Origin: Diplodia intermedia
Lineage: Eukaryota; Ascomycota; Dothideomycetes; Botryosphaeriales; Botryosphaeriaceae
Length of the DNA stretch: 64,000 nucleotides
Direction of reading: 5' to 3'
NCBI GenBank assembly: GCA_021495925.1
Contig: JAKEKT010000011.1
Span: 62,001 to 126,000 of the forward strand
Under the pieces are notes generated by a model that was not told where the DNA came from, did no database searches, and worked only from the letters and a program-made list of their open reading frames with translations. Within the stretch, counting starts at the first letter, position 1. Each line of letters begins with the position of its first letter. The position numbers and the translations under genes are program-made. Shown piece after piece: positions 34,076 to 46,600 of the stretch.

Positions 34076-36203
34076 CTACATGGTGGCGCTGGTCGGCAGG
34101 ATTGCAGCACCAAGCCAACCCATCATCATCATCATCATCACCACCATCACAAAGCGTGCGCGTGGTGGCGAACGACGGCGATGCTGACGACAAACGCAAC
34201 GGCTATCGGAGCGGTGTGTCCGACACTTGGAACGGCAACGACAACCGCGATGACGGAGAGGAGCACGACGCGAGAGGGATCGTATTCGGGGGGAAATGGC
34301 AGAGGAGAGAGTTACGTGGCGACCTTACGAACGCTGCGAGCCGAACCGGCGAAGCAGCAAGTATGAGAGACGACGACGACGACGAAAGTGACACGGACGC
34401 TGCGCTACGCGACAGACGGAAGAACGACGGGCTCGTCGTCCGATTAAGCTTTGTACGAACACGAAAGGGAAAAGCGACCGGGGGAAAAGAAAAGAAAAGA
34501 AATCAAAAGAGAATGGGTGGAGTAGGCCAAGAAATTCCGTCGTCACTTCGATGAAGAGAAGGAAGCTGGAGGTTGTGAGATTGGCGGCAACGAAAACGAG
34601 CGAGCAAGGAAACGTGTGTCTGATTTGAACGCATTTGCATTGTTATTGGCGAACAGAGCCGACGGCAGTTTGTGCGGAGAAAGGGGGGGGGGAGAGCGTT
34701 GGGGATCGGTTTGATTTTAATGAAAAGACGAGGAAAAGGTGCGCCCCCCATCCCCAAGAAGAATGGTAAGATAATGTTGTCGGAGCCGTCGGCGCGAGCT
34801 ATCATTTGCGGAGTTTGATTCCCATACAAGCAATACTCATGGCATTTCAAGGCGGGAGAGAAATGGAACACTGCAGGATTGGGGGAAAACAAAGTTGTGC
34901 TTGCTCTGCTGCAACGCAGACATCACATCCCCACCAGCGTGCGTGCATCGGCTTTGTACAAACAGCATGGGGGGCTCTCGGGGCGGCTATTGCGGATATC
35001 TTCGCTTGGAGAAAGCATGGGTATCTTGATTGGCTAATGATGTGGAGAAGAAGGAAGGAGCGGCGCAATACCAAGTCCCTTGTGGAGAAGTTAAGAAATA
35101 TGGGAATCCTTGAGATTACCGACCGGAAGAGACGGAATCGCTGCTCTGGCTGACGACCGGGGGAAAGCAAAGACGGCGTCGATACGAGAAAGGGACAAAC
35201 ACATCGGCGATGATTCTACGACTACGCGAAAGCAAAAAAAGCAAGGACCCGGAAGCCATGAGTAATGAGGTAAGAGTAAAGAGGGAGGCAGGAATGAACT
35301 GACGCGCAAACTAGAGTGATATGTGGGCCCCTGTGGTTAGCAGCGACGAGCGGAAAACTGACGGCGTGGCAATTTCCATCGACCTGACCAATGCCAGTGC
35401 ACAGCGCGGCATGCGATAGGGTTTTTGGGTGCTCGAGCCGACAGAAGTCAAAAGGTAATGATCGATTCTGGCGCTTGTAGAACAGGTTTTCCGGAAGCCA
35501 TATCATCCCACCGGCCATACCACATCAGCAGATGCCGGAAACACTTTCCGTTCCCTCCCGATTTAGTCGCCCTTTCCCAGTGCTGCTCGGTTGAGCGAAG
35601 AAAAAAACCAGAAAACCGAGTTGGACGCAACTTTACGCGGAGAGATCGTGAAGCTCCCCAAGATTCGGGGAAAGCAAAGATGAGGAAGAGACAAAAGCCG
35701 GGAGAAAAGGTCCGACCATCAGTATGGTTGCCCCCTATCCTTTCCTTCCATTTTCTTTCCCTTTTTTCCCAACCCCTACCTCCGCGTCCGTGCCATTCTC
35801 ATCAACCGAGAAACCGTTCGTCGAGCAATCGATGTTTTTTGAGAACTCGTAAAGGAGAGGAATAGGAGACGTCGAGAGACCAAGAGATAGCCAGGTAACG
35901 CCGTGCTCCTCCAGCGCGTTCAGCCGAACAAAAGGAAAAGCTTACTAGCGCGCTCTTCGTTATCCCTGAACGCCAATAGCCTTTTGAAGCAGAAAAAGCA
36001 ATAGAAATATGCGCGCTGTAAATGCTCAGTTGCACTTCGCTTAGTGTGTGAAGGTGGCGGTGAGTGTGCATGAGTGGGGGGTGGGTCGTGTATACGGTGT
36101 AGGAACAGAAAGCTCGCAATTATGACGAGCGCAAAGAGCATTAGACAAAAAGAGCAACGTCCGACAAGCAGAGATTCATGTCTCGAAGCGTGCGTACGTG
36201 CGT
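34076..36203. other. Convergent intergenic region with simple repeats
   Basis: Contains a CAT/CAC repeat (about 34123-34150) and a GAC repeat (about 34370-34385). The plus frame 34072-34554 overlaps the CAT repeat and could be a further exon of the preceding gene, but no splice junction supports it. The rest looks like UTR and spacer. Confidence 0.45.
34123..34150. repeat. CAT/CAC trinucleotide repeat
   Basis: Run of CAT units grading into CACCACCATCAC; a simple sequence repeat in spacer or UTR. Confidence 0.8.
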
Positions 36204-37706
36204 TCAGCCACGGCAGCCAGCGGGTGCGGGTGGACCGTTGTGAAGTTTCAGATCCATCACGTATTGCATCAGGCTGCAATCCTCGCATTTGACGAGGGCC
36301 TGAAGCGCCTTGATGCGGGTCCTGAGGAGCTGGTTCTCGTCGGCGAGCTGCTTTTTGTCTTTCTCCATCTGTTTGATGTATGCCGTAGCGCTAGCCAAGA
36401 CCACTGCTTTGCTGGGCTTCGACGGCGTGGGTAGATCCTCGATGTCGCCACCTTCACAACCCCTGGAAGACTGCTGGAGCGCCGGAACCACTCGCCTGAG
36501 TGAGTCGAGCTGCGTGTTCAGGGATTCGCGGTACTTGCGTTCAACCTGGTTGTGTGGCAAACGGCGGCGGGGTTTGCCCTTTCCGTCCCCCATGTCCGCG
36601 CCCGGTAAGACGCTCATGTCCTCTGGCGAATGCGAATCTGGGCTGCTCTCGTTCTTCAATGCTGACGACTGCTGTTGCTGCGGCGGCTCGGCGGTTCCTG
36701 AGGTACTCTTGCTGAAGAGACGTCCCGAGGGTTCACGGCTCGATTCGCTCTCGCTGCGCTTCAAACGAGGTCGGTTCTGGATCTCAACCACGCCTTCGGG
36801 CGATTCTTTGGAGGGGATGGGATCTTGGGTCAGCAGCGAGGAATCGATGGCTCCACTAAAATTGGAATCTTCCGTATTGGCGAAAAGGAATGGTGCACAT
36901 GCGCCACCACAAGTGGATGGGTTGGGAGGGGTCCCTTCCTTGCTGTGGTTGGGGCAGAGAGGCGAGGTCCAGCATGCGGAGAGCGAGTCGGCTTTTCCGG
37001 CGTTCTTGTTCCGCTTGGTCGTCATGTCCGTCTCGGGCACCTCATTCACCGTATCCAGCGCGGAAACCGAGTTTCTCGCAGCGCCTCTGGGTCCCTGGGG
37101 GAAGGTCAGATCCTCGACGTAAGCAGCCGAGCGCGGGTCCTGCGGGAACGCCGTTACGAAGTTCTGCTGGATCTCGGCAAGCGAAGTGGTCGAGGGCGGG
37201 CCCTGCTTGTTCTGCTGCTGTTGCTGGCCTGCCGTGGACTGGTTGGCTTGGGCACCGGCCCGGTTCATGGCATTGGCTGACCGAGCCTGCTGGAACTGCG
37301 GCATACGGCCATTCGGGTCGGTCAAGTCGACGACGTCGTTGAAGTTCTCGGGCGACGAGTCGGAAGTGGAGCCGGCGATGGTGACGGCACCCAGCGGCTC
37401 CAGGACCTCCATGTCGCTGAGAAAATAGTTATTAGGATCGTTGTAAAAGGCATCGGAGAAGTAGGTTTCCGGGTTGCCGTCCTCATACGAGCTGAAGGCG
37501 GGGCGGCTCTGTGACATTTGAGCGGCGGAGACCTGGCCGGCAGGAGCTGAAGGGTTCGAGACGCGAGGATGCTGGGCAGGCGGGCGGCTCGAGTGCTGCT
37601 GTTGCTGCTGAGGCGATTGCTGCTGCTGGGCCGACGGCTGGTCCCAGCGGCCGTCCTGGGCATTCAGGCCGTCATCCCCTAGGAATGAACTCCAGTTGAG
37701 AGCCAT
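36204..37706 (-). CDS. bHLH transcription factor of SREBP type
   Basis: Single exon, 500 aa from MALNWSSFLGDDGL. The N-terminal half is Gln/Ser/Pro-rich and acidic, suggesting an activation region. A conserved Cys block (ACWTSPLCPNHSK, then STCGGACAPF) lies mid-protein. The DNA-binding region at about 378-450 has PHNQVERKYRESLNTQLDSL, in which the Tyr of ERKYR is the SREBP-type hallmark, then a loop with GCEGGDIED, then helix 2 KAVVLASATAYIKQMEKDKK and a leucine zipper-like extension. No transmembrane helices follow, so it is not a membrane-bound SREBP; nuclear and probably E-box/SRE binding. The upstream open frame to 38357 is GC-rich promoter sequence with no conserved content. Confidence 0.9.
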   Translation of the reverse strand: MALNWSSFLGDDGLNAQDGRWDQPSAQQQQSPQQQQQHSSRPPAQHPRVSNPSAPAGQVSAAQMSQSRPAFSSYEDGNPETYFSDAFYNDPNNYFLSDMEVLEPLGAVTIAGSTSDSSPENFNDVVDLTDPNGRMPQFQQARSANAMNRAGAQANQSTAGQQQQQNKQGPPSTTSLAEIQQNFVTAFPQDPRSAAYVEDLTFPQGPRGAARNSVSALDTVNEVPETDMTTKRNKNAGKADSLSACWTSPLCPNHSKEGTPPNPSTCGGACAPFLFANTEDSNFSGAIDSSLLTQDPIPSKESPEGVVEIQNRPRLKRSESESSREPSGRLFSKSTSGTAEPPQQQQSSALKNESSPDSHSPEDMSVLPGADMGDGKGKPRRRLPHNQVERKYRESLNTQLDSLRRVVPALQQSSRGCEGGDIEDLPTPSKPSKAVVLASATAYIKQMEKDKKQLADENQLLRTRIKALQALVKCEDCSLMQYVMDLKLHNGPPAPAGCRG

Positions 37707-39902
37707 CCCCGGCGACAAGCGGTGATCGGGGCGGCGGCGGCGGTCTGTCGTGGTCCAAGGGCGGGAGAGGTGGGCGGCGACAAAGGGCCACGCAGGCGGT
37801 CGCAGGCTTAGGTAATCGGAGGCGTAGGAGTGGGTGGTGAGAGCGCCGGGGGTCCAGTGGCGAGCTCTGAGGGCGGAGGCCGCTAGTTGTAGAGCTGCGG
37901 CGGGAGGGTGTGTTCGTTCGGATCGAGTGTGAAGTGCATTCGAGGGCGAGGCGGGATGTCGGTCAGCGATGACGAGATGGCTGGCACACGAATTTTGTCC
38001 TGGGCGCGAGTCCGGTGTGGTTACCGAGCAGCAGCCTCCGTGATGCCCCTCCTTATGACTGGGGCCCGGCCTTGTGTTTCGCCAGAGGGGCGGAATGCGT
38101 CGGGTGCTCAGGTCTGCGCATCGGGGAGCGCCAGGGCAAGCGCAGGCGGACAGCAGGCGCAGCGCCAAGGGGCGCGAGCAGCAGATCCTTGGGACTCGCC
38201 GCTTGCCTATGGCGGAAAGATCAGGCCACTTTTGTGCATGGGGGGGTGGTTCGATCGATCCCAGCCCAGCGCGCCTGTCATAAGCACCTCGCCGCCCAAA
38301 GCAGCCCGCAGGACGAGGCGCTGCCGATTCTCCAGCGCCGCCGCCCGTGCGACGCACCGCGCCGCCGCGCGCGAATGGAGGCGGCGGCGAGGACGAGCAC
38401 GCAGAACAACAGATAGCAGCCGCCGTTCCTCTGCAGCGGGAGCGACCCGCGCAACCGAGCCGGCCCTAGCGCGCAATGCGACTGCTGCACTCGCGTTTCT
38501 GTCTCACCGCGGCCTGGCCTTGCGCCGCACCTCTGCCCGAGCTCCGCGCTCGCAGCGGCCTTCGCTCCTCGTCCCGGCTGCACGCATACGGCAAGCCAGA
38601 TGGAGCAATGCAATCTACGGGTGGGCCTTGAGAGCATGCGACGCTACAAGAACCGGTTTTGCGCCCTGCCGCACGAGTAGCGTCCCAGGCCACAGCACTG
38701 GGATCATTCCCGTGCTGTGCAGCGCCTCCCTGCCGATGGCGAAAGGCGCGTCGAGTGCGGCTGCATCCTGCGATATATTGCACCTCGATGCCATGCTGCC
38801 ACGGCTCCGCAGCTACAGCATCGCCAATTGGCCTATCACACCATGTCGGCCGCCGAGGCCCGCTGCTTTTTCTGCTGGGAAGGTGTGCGGACCCTCTTTT
38901 GCATGCATCGCTGATTCGCTGCACCAGATATGCCATTTCTAGTCACCAACTATAGCTCCGTACAAGATGGCTGCATACGAGGCCCTACTTCGTAGAATTA
39001 TTGCACCCAGCCCCAGACCCTGCCCAGCTGTCAGCTTCTCAGCGCCATGTGCCAGCTGCCGCCCGGCCGCCACCCTGATCTGGCTTGGGCTAACGCCTCA
39101 GCCGTTTCTTATTCCATCCAGCCCAGCGCTCCGAACTACTATGTATGCATAACGCTGGTGGTAGCACATACTCCAGCGGAAATGGAACGCCCGGGAGACA
39201 CGAGCCTAGACTTGAACCCCGCACCTAGGGCCCTGTCCGCTTGCGACGCGCGCAGGGACGCGCAACCATCCCTCTCGCGGCGCGGAGCTCAGGCACAGGA
39301 CATCTACCTTCGAAGCGAGCGCGTTGCCGCTGAGATCTCCTCGCCTGCCGTCTCCCTGGCGGCACGAGACAGCCAATAGTGGGGTACTCCAGGTCGGCAG
39401 CGTGGGTTGTGGGTCGCCGTGGCGGATAGCCGGCGCAGATCAGCACTTGATCTCTCATCCTGCGCCGCTTTTTTGCACGGGAACGATGCTTCTGCTGCTC
39501 ATTGGGGTAACCTTGGAACGTTTCGGATGCAGCCGCCTTCCCGTTTCGGCACCCTCGCCAGTGCACTGGCCATGGCGAGAAGCGCCCATAAGATCCGCGC
39601 AGACCCTTTTCCATCTTGCGTGAAGAGCGTGGCTCTAACTACAGGGACCAGGCGTCTAGACCGGAGGCCCGGGCCTTCTGTCCGTGTACTGTGTAGAACT
39701 AGCTCTTCACCGGTCGCTTACTAGATCCTGCGGTGGTCCTGAAGTCCTTTGCGATGGAAACGCTGTGTTGGCAGTGGGTACGCAGGGAAAAATCTTCGTC
39801 TTTACGACTCGGCATGATCACTCGTGAAGGAGTGTTCGACCGGAGGTATGCCCGTGATGATAGTGGGGATGTTGAGTGCGGTTCCGCACCAAAGCCACCC
39901 GC
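37707..39902. other. GC-rich intergenic region upstream of the bHLH gene
   Basis: 2.2 kb. Long frames on both strands (for example 37908-38942 +) are Arg/Ala/Ser-biased without domains. Judged to be promoter and spacer. Confidence 0.55.
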
Positions 39903-40491
39903 TCAAACCATCATGGCGGCAGCATCGGCCGCCGTATCCACAGAGGACCGAGTGGATTTCTTGCTGTTGCTGCACACAGACGGCAGGATGGGCCGATGAC
40001 AAAGCGGGCAGTACTCGTTGAAGCGGTCAAACCAGTCGTCGAGACAGCCCTGATGGAAGACGTGAAGACATCCCAGTCCGCGGATGTGCGCCTTATCCTC
40101 AATCTCTTCCAGGCAGATGACGCTAGTCGATCTCAGTCAGCTTATGCTTCGATCATGGTCCAGGCAGTAAGATACATACCAAACGGGATGCTCGGACTTG
40201 TATTCTGGGTGCTCCGACTCATGCTTCGAGCACCAGTCTTTGAAAATCTGAGACTTGCATGCATGTTCGAGATTGAGCATGCGCTTCTTGCGGCACTCGC
40301 TTTTCTCGTTGTCGCTATTTTTTGGGAGGCGCGGCAGGAGGATTGCAGTACTGCGGTCTGTTAGGGCGAAAGGAAGGACTTGTAGTGCATGATGGTCCAT
40401 ACGTGGCTATCAGAATGAGGAGGATGATTGCGAAGATGGTGGGGAGCACAATCATGATGGCATGGCTGCCGGCGGATGAGGCGTCCGGCAT
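39903..40491 (-). CDS. Membrane-anchored RING-H2 finger protein (probable E3 ubiquitin ligase)
   Basis: Three exons: 40491..40403, 40350..40180, 40122..39903; introns 40402..40351 (52 bp) and 40179..40123 (57 bp); 159 aa. Residues about 12-30 form one hydrophobic helix (IMIVLPTIFAIILLILIATT). A charged linker rich in His/Glu/Lys follows. The RING-H2 has ligands C87, C90, C105, H107, H110, C113, C125 and C128 (CVICLEE, GLGCLHVFHQGC, YCPLCHRPI). C87 is encoded across intron 2, which confirms the splice. The layout of an N-terminal TM followed by RING-H2 is shared by small fungal and plant ATL-like ligases. Substrate unknown. The ATG at 40491 has an A at -3; the longer open frame upstream starts only with GTG. 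Confidence 0.82.
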
Positions 40492-42899
40492 GTTGTGCGG
40501 CGCACGAGGGAACAGGGAAGTGTGGACAGAGAAAATGGTGGCCGCAGAGCTTGAGCACGAGCTTCGCTTGATTAGGGTGCCTGGGGCAATTCGAGGGGGA
40601 TTCGCGGGGACGAGTGTGGGCTGTGGAGTGACTTGGAAGAACACCGATTGTACCACGACTTGACCTCCAGACTCCGACCCTTTGTATGGCGTGCGGTGGC
40701 CCCCATGTTGTTTCGCAGCGATGTCGCACACGATAGCATTCTCACCTGAGGGTCACGGAGGGCCAGACGGGAGTCGAGATGGCACCACCACCAGCCAACA
40801 GAGCCGCGTGACAGCGCGCTGCGGCACAGACAGACGGCAATCTCACTGATTGCGGATGTTCAACACCACTAGATCTCGGTAAGCATGGCTCAGCAAGCAA
40901 ATTTCGATCCTCAGACCGCGTTCCAGTTCGCGGAGTGGAGGTCGCTGCATGGCCTCGCGCCTTCTAGAACTCGCGCAGCACGATAGGCGCTCGGCTAAGC
41001 GGCCCAATGCGGGAAACCGACACAGGTACGAACAGGATTTGCGCGGACGAGTGACCTCGAGCATGGGTGCGAGTGGGCGCACGCGCGTGCAAGACGATAC
41101 CGCGGCCTGCAGAGAGACAAGCGAGCGAAGCAGGCGGACAAAAGCAGAAACGAAGGGAAGCTGAGGTGAGAGGTTGAGTAGCGATCAGCGAAAACAACGG
41201 CCGCTAAAATCGCGCCGGCTTAGTCAACTGCTGGAACGCGCCACCGTTGCCGTTTCCCCTTCCGCTGCACGTGGGACCTGGCGCCGCCCGACTCCTCGCA
41301 CCTCATGTCAAAACCCCATCACTTTCTGCTGGGCACGCGCGCACCACCACCACTCGCCCCACGGGCCAGATGTCCGCCTCCGGCCTCGATCCTGAGTCCA
41401 GAGCGGCCACCGATGGCGCGATGGAGCTGCGGTGGGCGGGAATAAGAAAGCAAGGACGCGCTCCTGCTTTCACGACTCTCTCCCGGGCCTTTGCATCCTT
41501 CGCTTCTCCCAAGTCCGGCCTTGCTTGGACACTAAGGAACAATCGATCCCCAACTTTGGCGCCTGGTTGCCAGTACCGGCGCGCTGGGAGTGCCACAGTG
41601 CGCACGGCGATGGCCGACGGCATCCCGTAAAACCGCCGAGCAGCCCCCAGCCTATGGCATCGCGGGGACACCACCTCACCCGGATGCCGTCCTCCCGCCG
41701 GCGCAGCCAGCGCAAAAAGCGGTTGCGCGATCTGATCAGTCTCCTTTTGCGCTGCCTCAGGCACCCCAGGCAAATTCCTCCGTGTGCCCGAGCTGCTGCC
41801 ACACAGGCACCGCAGCACACCTACATGTGTGAAGAAGTGGAGCGTCCAGCCCACACGAAGCAGCTTTACGCGCCCCATCCCTCCCACCGAGCACGGCGAC
41901 ATTGACCGGTGCATATTAGGCACATGCAACCGTACTCGCCTCGACCTAGAGTATACTGCGCACGCCACCCTCACTATTCGCATCATGCCATGCACTGTGC
42001 CGGCGCGCCCAACCCATCGCCGCTTCACTGGTGTCGCAGCATACCTCCCTAAGGCACGAACGGACCCGGTACGCAGGAATAATATTCGACTGAGAGAGGG
42101 TCCGCCGCTATCGACGCTGCTACCCGCCAGCGCACACCCTTTCCCCCTCCCTTCCGTCCCCAAAAAGCAACCCTGTCTATCACGCCTGATGAGTTGTCGG
42201 ACCCGGCCGCCCATAGCGCTAGGTGTTGTTGCGAAAAGGACGCAAGATGCCGCCAGGTGCCCTCCGTGCAACCACGCGCTGCGTCCGGGCTGAATGGCTC
42301 AAAAAAGCACCTACACAGACCTCCGACGCCCTGGAGATCAGCCCGTCCACCCGCATTTCTGATTTAACAGTACGACGCGCCGTGCACCACACGCAGGACG
42401 ACGCCGCTAACACCACATTTCTGCAGCATGGGGGCGACTGATAACAAGATGACGCGCGGTGCAGCGCACATAAGAGCCGGAAGGCGAGATAAAATCAAGT
42501 TGCAGTATCGGAATTCCCAGTCTTGGGGCAAGATTCGCTTCATCATCGATTTATCGGCTGACGTTCTCGTGCCCGCGTTCGCCCCTTCGTTGATCTCCTC
42601 GTACGAAGCTAAGCAGAAGAGCGTCCGCCTATTATGTTTTATGTGACATTTCTTTTCTCAGACGCACCCACGCTAATAAGGAAAAGAAAAACAGGAGATC
42701 GGCTCCGCGCGCTCGAATAATCATCTGATTCTGTAACGCCATCTCCGCATGCTGCTGACGAACCGGTATGCCTGATCCGGAGCTTTCGCCAGACGGACTG
42801 TGTGTGGAATGAGGCATTGTGGCGTGAGCTCACAAGCCACATTCGGGGGGTCAGAGCCGCGGTGCAGGGTAAGCTTTTCCTGATGCCGGAACGGACGTT
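40492..42899. other. Intergenic region, no gene recognised
   Basis: 2.4 kb between two minus-strand genes. The minus frame 41303-42271 (322 codons) was examined and rejected: no domain, Arg-rich, no start context. Confidence 0.5.
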
Positions 42900-43645
42900 C
42901 TAGGTAGGGCTGCCGCGGTACGATGAGTTGCTGGAGCTGCTGTTGCTCCTGCTAGCCCCCATGGTAGCCGTGCTCGAGCGCGACGAATCCCTTCGTGGCG
43001 GCGCAGAAGGGCGCTTCGACATGGCGCAGTAGACCTCGGCGCAGAGAGCCGGATTTTGGATGATCATCTCCTGCGCCCATCTCAGGCGACGGTCACGCTC
43101 CGCCTGCTGCGCGTGTTGCGTGTCGACGCCGTGTCGTTGCGCCAGACCCCCGAGGCGTTCGTCTGAGATGGCGCGCTGCTCCAGTTCCGATGTCACTTGA
43201 TTGAGGTACACTTGGTTCTCTGCTTTGTTTGCCAATACTGTTAGCGATTGGAGTGGCTCCCCTGCGATGAAGGGAGAGGTCTACCACCTTGCAGAGCGTC
43301 TGAACACTCCTCACTCGCGACGTAGTCATCCCAACGCTCCTGTGCCGACGATCGCCTCTGGACGTACGGTGCTGGAGACGGTCGTCGCTGCTGTGGGCCG
43401 TATTGTTGATCCTGCGGGGGATATTGTTGACTCTGTGAGGGGGTTTGTTGATATTGTTGCCGGTATTGAGGGTACTGGTGATGTTGCGGAATTGAGTGCT
43501 GATGCAACGAACCGGAGAAAGAATGCGCGGTCATCGGGTCCTCTTGCCCGGGCTGTTCCGGCCAGTTGCCGTACTGGGCTGCATATTGCGGTAGGTTGGC
43601 AGCGGCGTACGGATTGTAGGACGGTTGTTGTTGATGGTGGTACAT
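42900..43645 (-). CDS. Gln/Tyr/Pro-rich hypothetical protein with C-terminal helical domain
   Basis: Exon 1 43645..43288, intron 43287..43223 (GTGGTA, CTAAC branch, AAAG acceptor, 65 bp), exon 2 43222..42900; 226 aa. The first 90 residues are Gln-, Tyr- and Pro-rich (MYHHQQQPSYNPYAAANLPQ and many QQYP units), prion-like in composition. A charged helical segment spans the junction (WDDYVASEECSDALQAENQV) and continues as LNQVTSELEQRAIS and RLRWAQEMI. The tail is Ser/Arg-rich. Family unknown. The protein could be an RNA- or cytoskeleton-associated factor, but nothing specific supports this. Confidence 0.72.
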
Positions 43646-46600
43646 GATGGTAAGATTAGGTGCTGATGAGACAAAGCTTTATCGAGCCAAAGGCACACAG
43701 GATTATGGAGAATTGGAACGGTGTTTCAAGGTAGCAAGGCGAAACGGCACATGAGAGCTGTAGCAACACGATGGCCGGAACACGAGCATTGTTATATCTT
43801 CGATGACACTGTGTCCTGGGCCGGCAGCCCCGGCCGCAGTGTCGAGACCGTCTGGGCACGGTGCTCTGATCGCATGACGGATACCAGAACGCCATTTTAC
43901 CCGTCACGCTAGAATTGTCCTGACGCAGGCGTATCGCCGATATGGCATTTTGGATTCGTGCGCATGGGATTTTGCTCTGAAAAGCGAGATCCTCGTAGCA
44001 ATATTCGATGCACGACTTGGCGATCTTCTGGGTCTGCCGCACAGGCCACGCTTTCCTTTGTGGAAACTCGCCCGGTACAAATCTATTGTTTCCATGCCCG
44101 CGGACGAAAGTGAACCCTGGTGACCCCCAGCGTCCGCCTTTGGAGCTGGGGGGAGAGAACCACAAAATCTGGGTGCGTTCCGGGCGTGCCGATTGGTCGA
44201 TCCCATTGCGGTCGGGAAACCTACTTCTGGATGGCGGACTCTATTGGCACGCACATCTTCCTCGGCTTCTGAGGGCAGCCATTCAGGTCGCGACTGAAGG
44301 GTGCCTACTCCGGTAGACGCACAAGATGGCGGAGACGTCCTGTACCAGATGCAACATCAATAATACGTGCCCCTGGCAGCCTGTGCATCATTCCGCCGGG
44401 GACACCGCATTGATCACAATACCATCGCTTCCGCCGGTACACTTTGGAATCGCATGTTGTGCAGATCCACAAAAACAATCGTAGGCGAAATCCCTGTCCA
44501 TGACGATCTATGACGGTCGAGAGTAGGACAGCACACTTATATTGCTTAGCTCAGAATGAAGGCACAGCGGGTGACAGAAGAAATTGGCCCGGCCCTCTGA
44601 GCCCTGTCGACGACGCTGCCACTCCTCCTCGAACATGAGACCCTTGAACGCACAAATACGTCCAGATCTTGGATTTAACTACCTACGAATATAATGCACT
44701 ATCTTGGGGCGCGCCGATTCCCTTTGTCGCCCGCTGTGAAGGCGGCAATACACGGCTCATTGACGATGACATACCTGTGTCGTGGGCCTCCGGAAGAAGG
44801 CATGCGGACTGTAACAACGTGGCTTAGCGGCAGGTTGTGTCGACAGTCAGGGGTCCCTGGTTCTCCTAACCCAGTTGTCGTGGCATGAAGTCCAGGCTCC
44901 TGTCAGAGAATTGTTTAGACTATGTTGCCCGTTGAACTAGCAGAATACGTGACGTCTGTCCGCTTTTGCTCGTACGACTTTCTACCCATCGGCGATTACC
45001 CGCGTTGGGATGAATGAGCTATGGCCAAGATTGCGGTACTTGAGAGCATGGCGTGGAGCCGATTGGACACCGTCAGCGTCAAAGTCCCTCACAAATACCT
45101 ACATCAACCCGCTGCCGTGAAGCGACATTCAGCCCTGCAAGGCAGTTCGTCTCGCACCATGTAGAGTTGGGCCAAAATGCCACGAATCGTCCAGGCATCA
45201 AGGATGAGATTGCGTCAGTGAGACTGGTTGCACAGTTGGTCAATTGTAATGTCGAGTAAATCGTCGATGCAGACGCGGATCATTTTTTTATTAGCACATG
45301 CCACGCGTGTCGAGTCAGACCGCTTGAAGGGGGGCAGAAACAGCGTGCTTTCTTACGCGTATGGAACGTCATTGGTTTACCGCATACAGCAGATGATTAC
45401 AGCGGCAGGTGTGGGGGTTCGGGCAGCGCCGTTTCCGATACAGTGCATCACATGGAGGGGGGGCAGGCTCTGTATCTTCGCCATCCAGAGCTGATTCGCA
45501 TCCTAGGCCTTTGCTGCAACCACCCGCGCCCTGACGTAGCCGCACTGCTATCCGTAAAGTAAAAGTGGGTGACTTCCTGTGCGCACAGTGGTCAAGACTC
45601 GTGTCGGGACCGCCGCAGCAGTGCAGAGACCAGGCCGCTTCGAGTTGTTGTCTACCGGCAAGGACCAGAAGTACGCAAAGGGACACATGGAGAAGCTTTC
45701 ACGAAACCCGATGGCAACTCGCTCAGGTCCGTCGGTTCGTGGTGTATCTTGCATCCGATGCGGGTGGGTCCAGCAGATAGCCTGACTCGCAGCAGATGGG
45801 ATTCTGATCCTGGGATGCACATTTCCCCAGCTCTTGGCGAATCATTGCACGAGGTAATTGCCTCATGGCTCGGCGTGCCGGCCGGGGTCGGGCATCGTCT
45901 CCGGACACGGCTCGCTCAGCGTTCGGCTGTCAATGTGGCTGGGACGAAGCGAAAGCAAGACACGATCGAGGCGGCGCAGCTCGATGGCAGGCGGCGAGGC
46001 AGGGCGGGGCGGCATAGATGATGCTGGCGGGCCTGAGGAGTCAGGAGTCGTGAGTCGTGAGGCAGGAGCAGTGGGAGGGCAGTCGCAGCCGGATCCGCGG
46101 GCGGTGGCAGAAAGCTCGCTTAGTCAGGTGCACCCCACCGACGTCAGCCTGCTTAAATTTCCTCGGCCAGCGGGTGACTCCTCTTCCTCCTCCAAGCGCC
46201 GCCCTCGCCAATGCTGCGTTTCTTTGCTCACAAACAGACACCGGGTCCCGCCCGGCTGTCGCTGCATGCAAATGAGAAATTCGGAGTAATCTTCAACCTC
46301 ACCCGCCATCGCTGGGCTTGTCCTGGCGCTCTGGCCGCTGCCCGTGAGGGCCTGGCGTGAACACGCCTGCTCCTGGCATCAGAAAACTCAGGGCCAGCCG
46401 GCAGCACCGCCTCCGGGTGGCGTTGCGCAGGTCTGTACCCCTATGGGAGTCAGGGCGAAGATTGTGTGCATGCGCAAGCATGCGACACTTCAGTGCAATA
46501 CGCGGCGTACCGTATTCCGGTATCATTCGATTCCGATTACTCTGGCGAGGGCGGCGCTTCATCTTTTCTTTCGAGGTATGTGCATCTCCCGTTTCCGCCG

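Noticed and set aside
37908..38942. 344-codon plus-strand open frame upstream of the bHLH gene
   Set aside because: Arg/Ala/Ser-biased GC-rich sequence with no conserved features or splice context; most likely promoter.
39196..39240. Second B-box-like sequence on the minus strand (GGGTTCAAGTCT)
   Set aside because: No T-stem pairing and no partner arms could be built.
41303..42271. 322-codon minus-strand open frame
   Set aside because: No domain, no signal peptide, composition of random GC-rich DNA.
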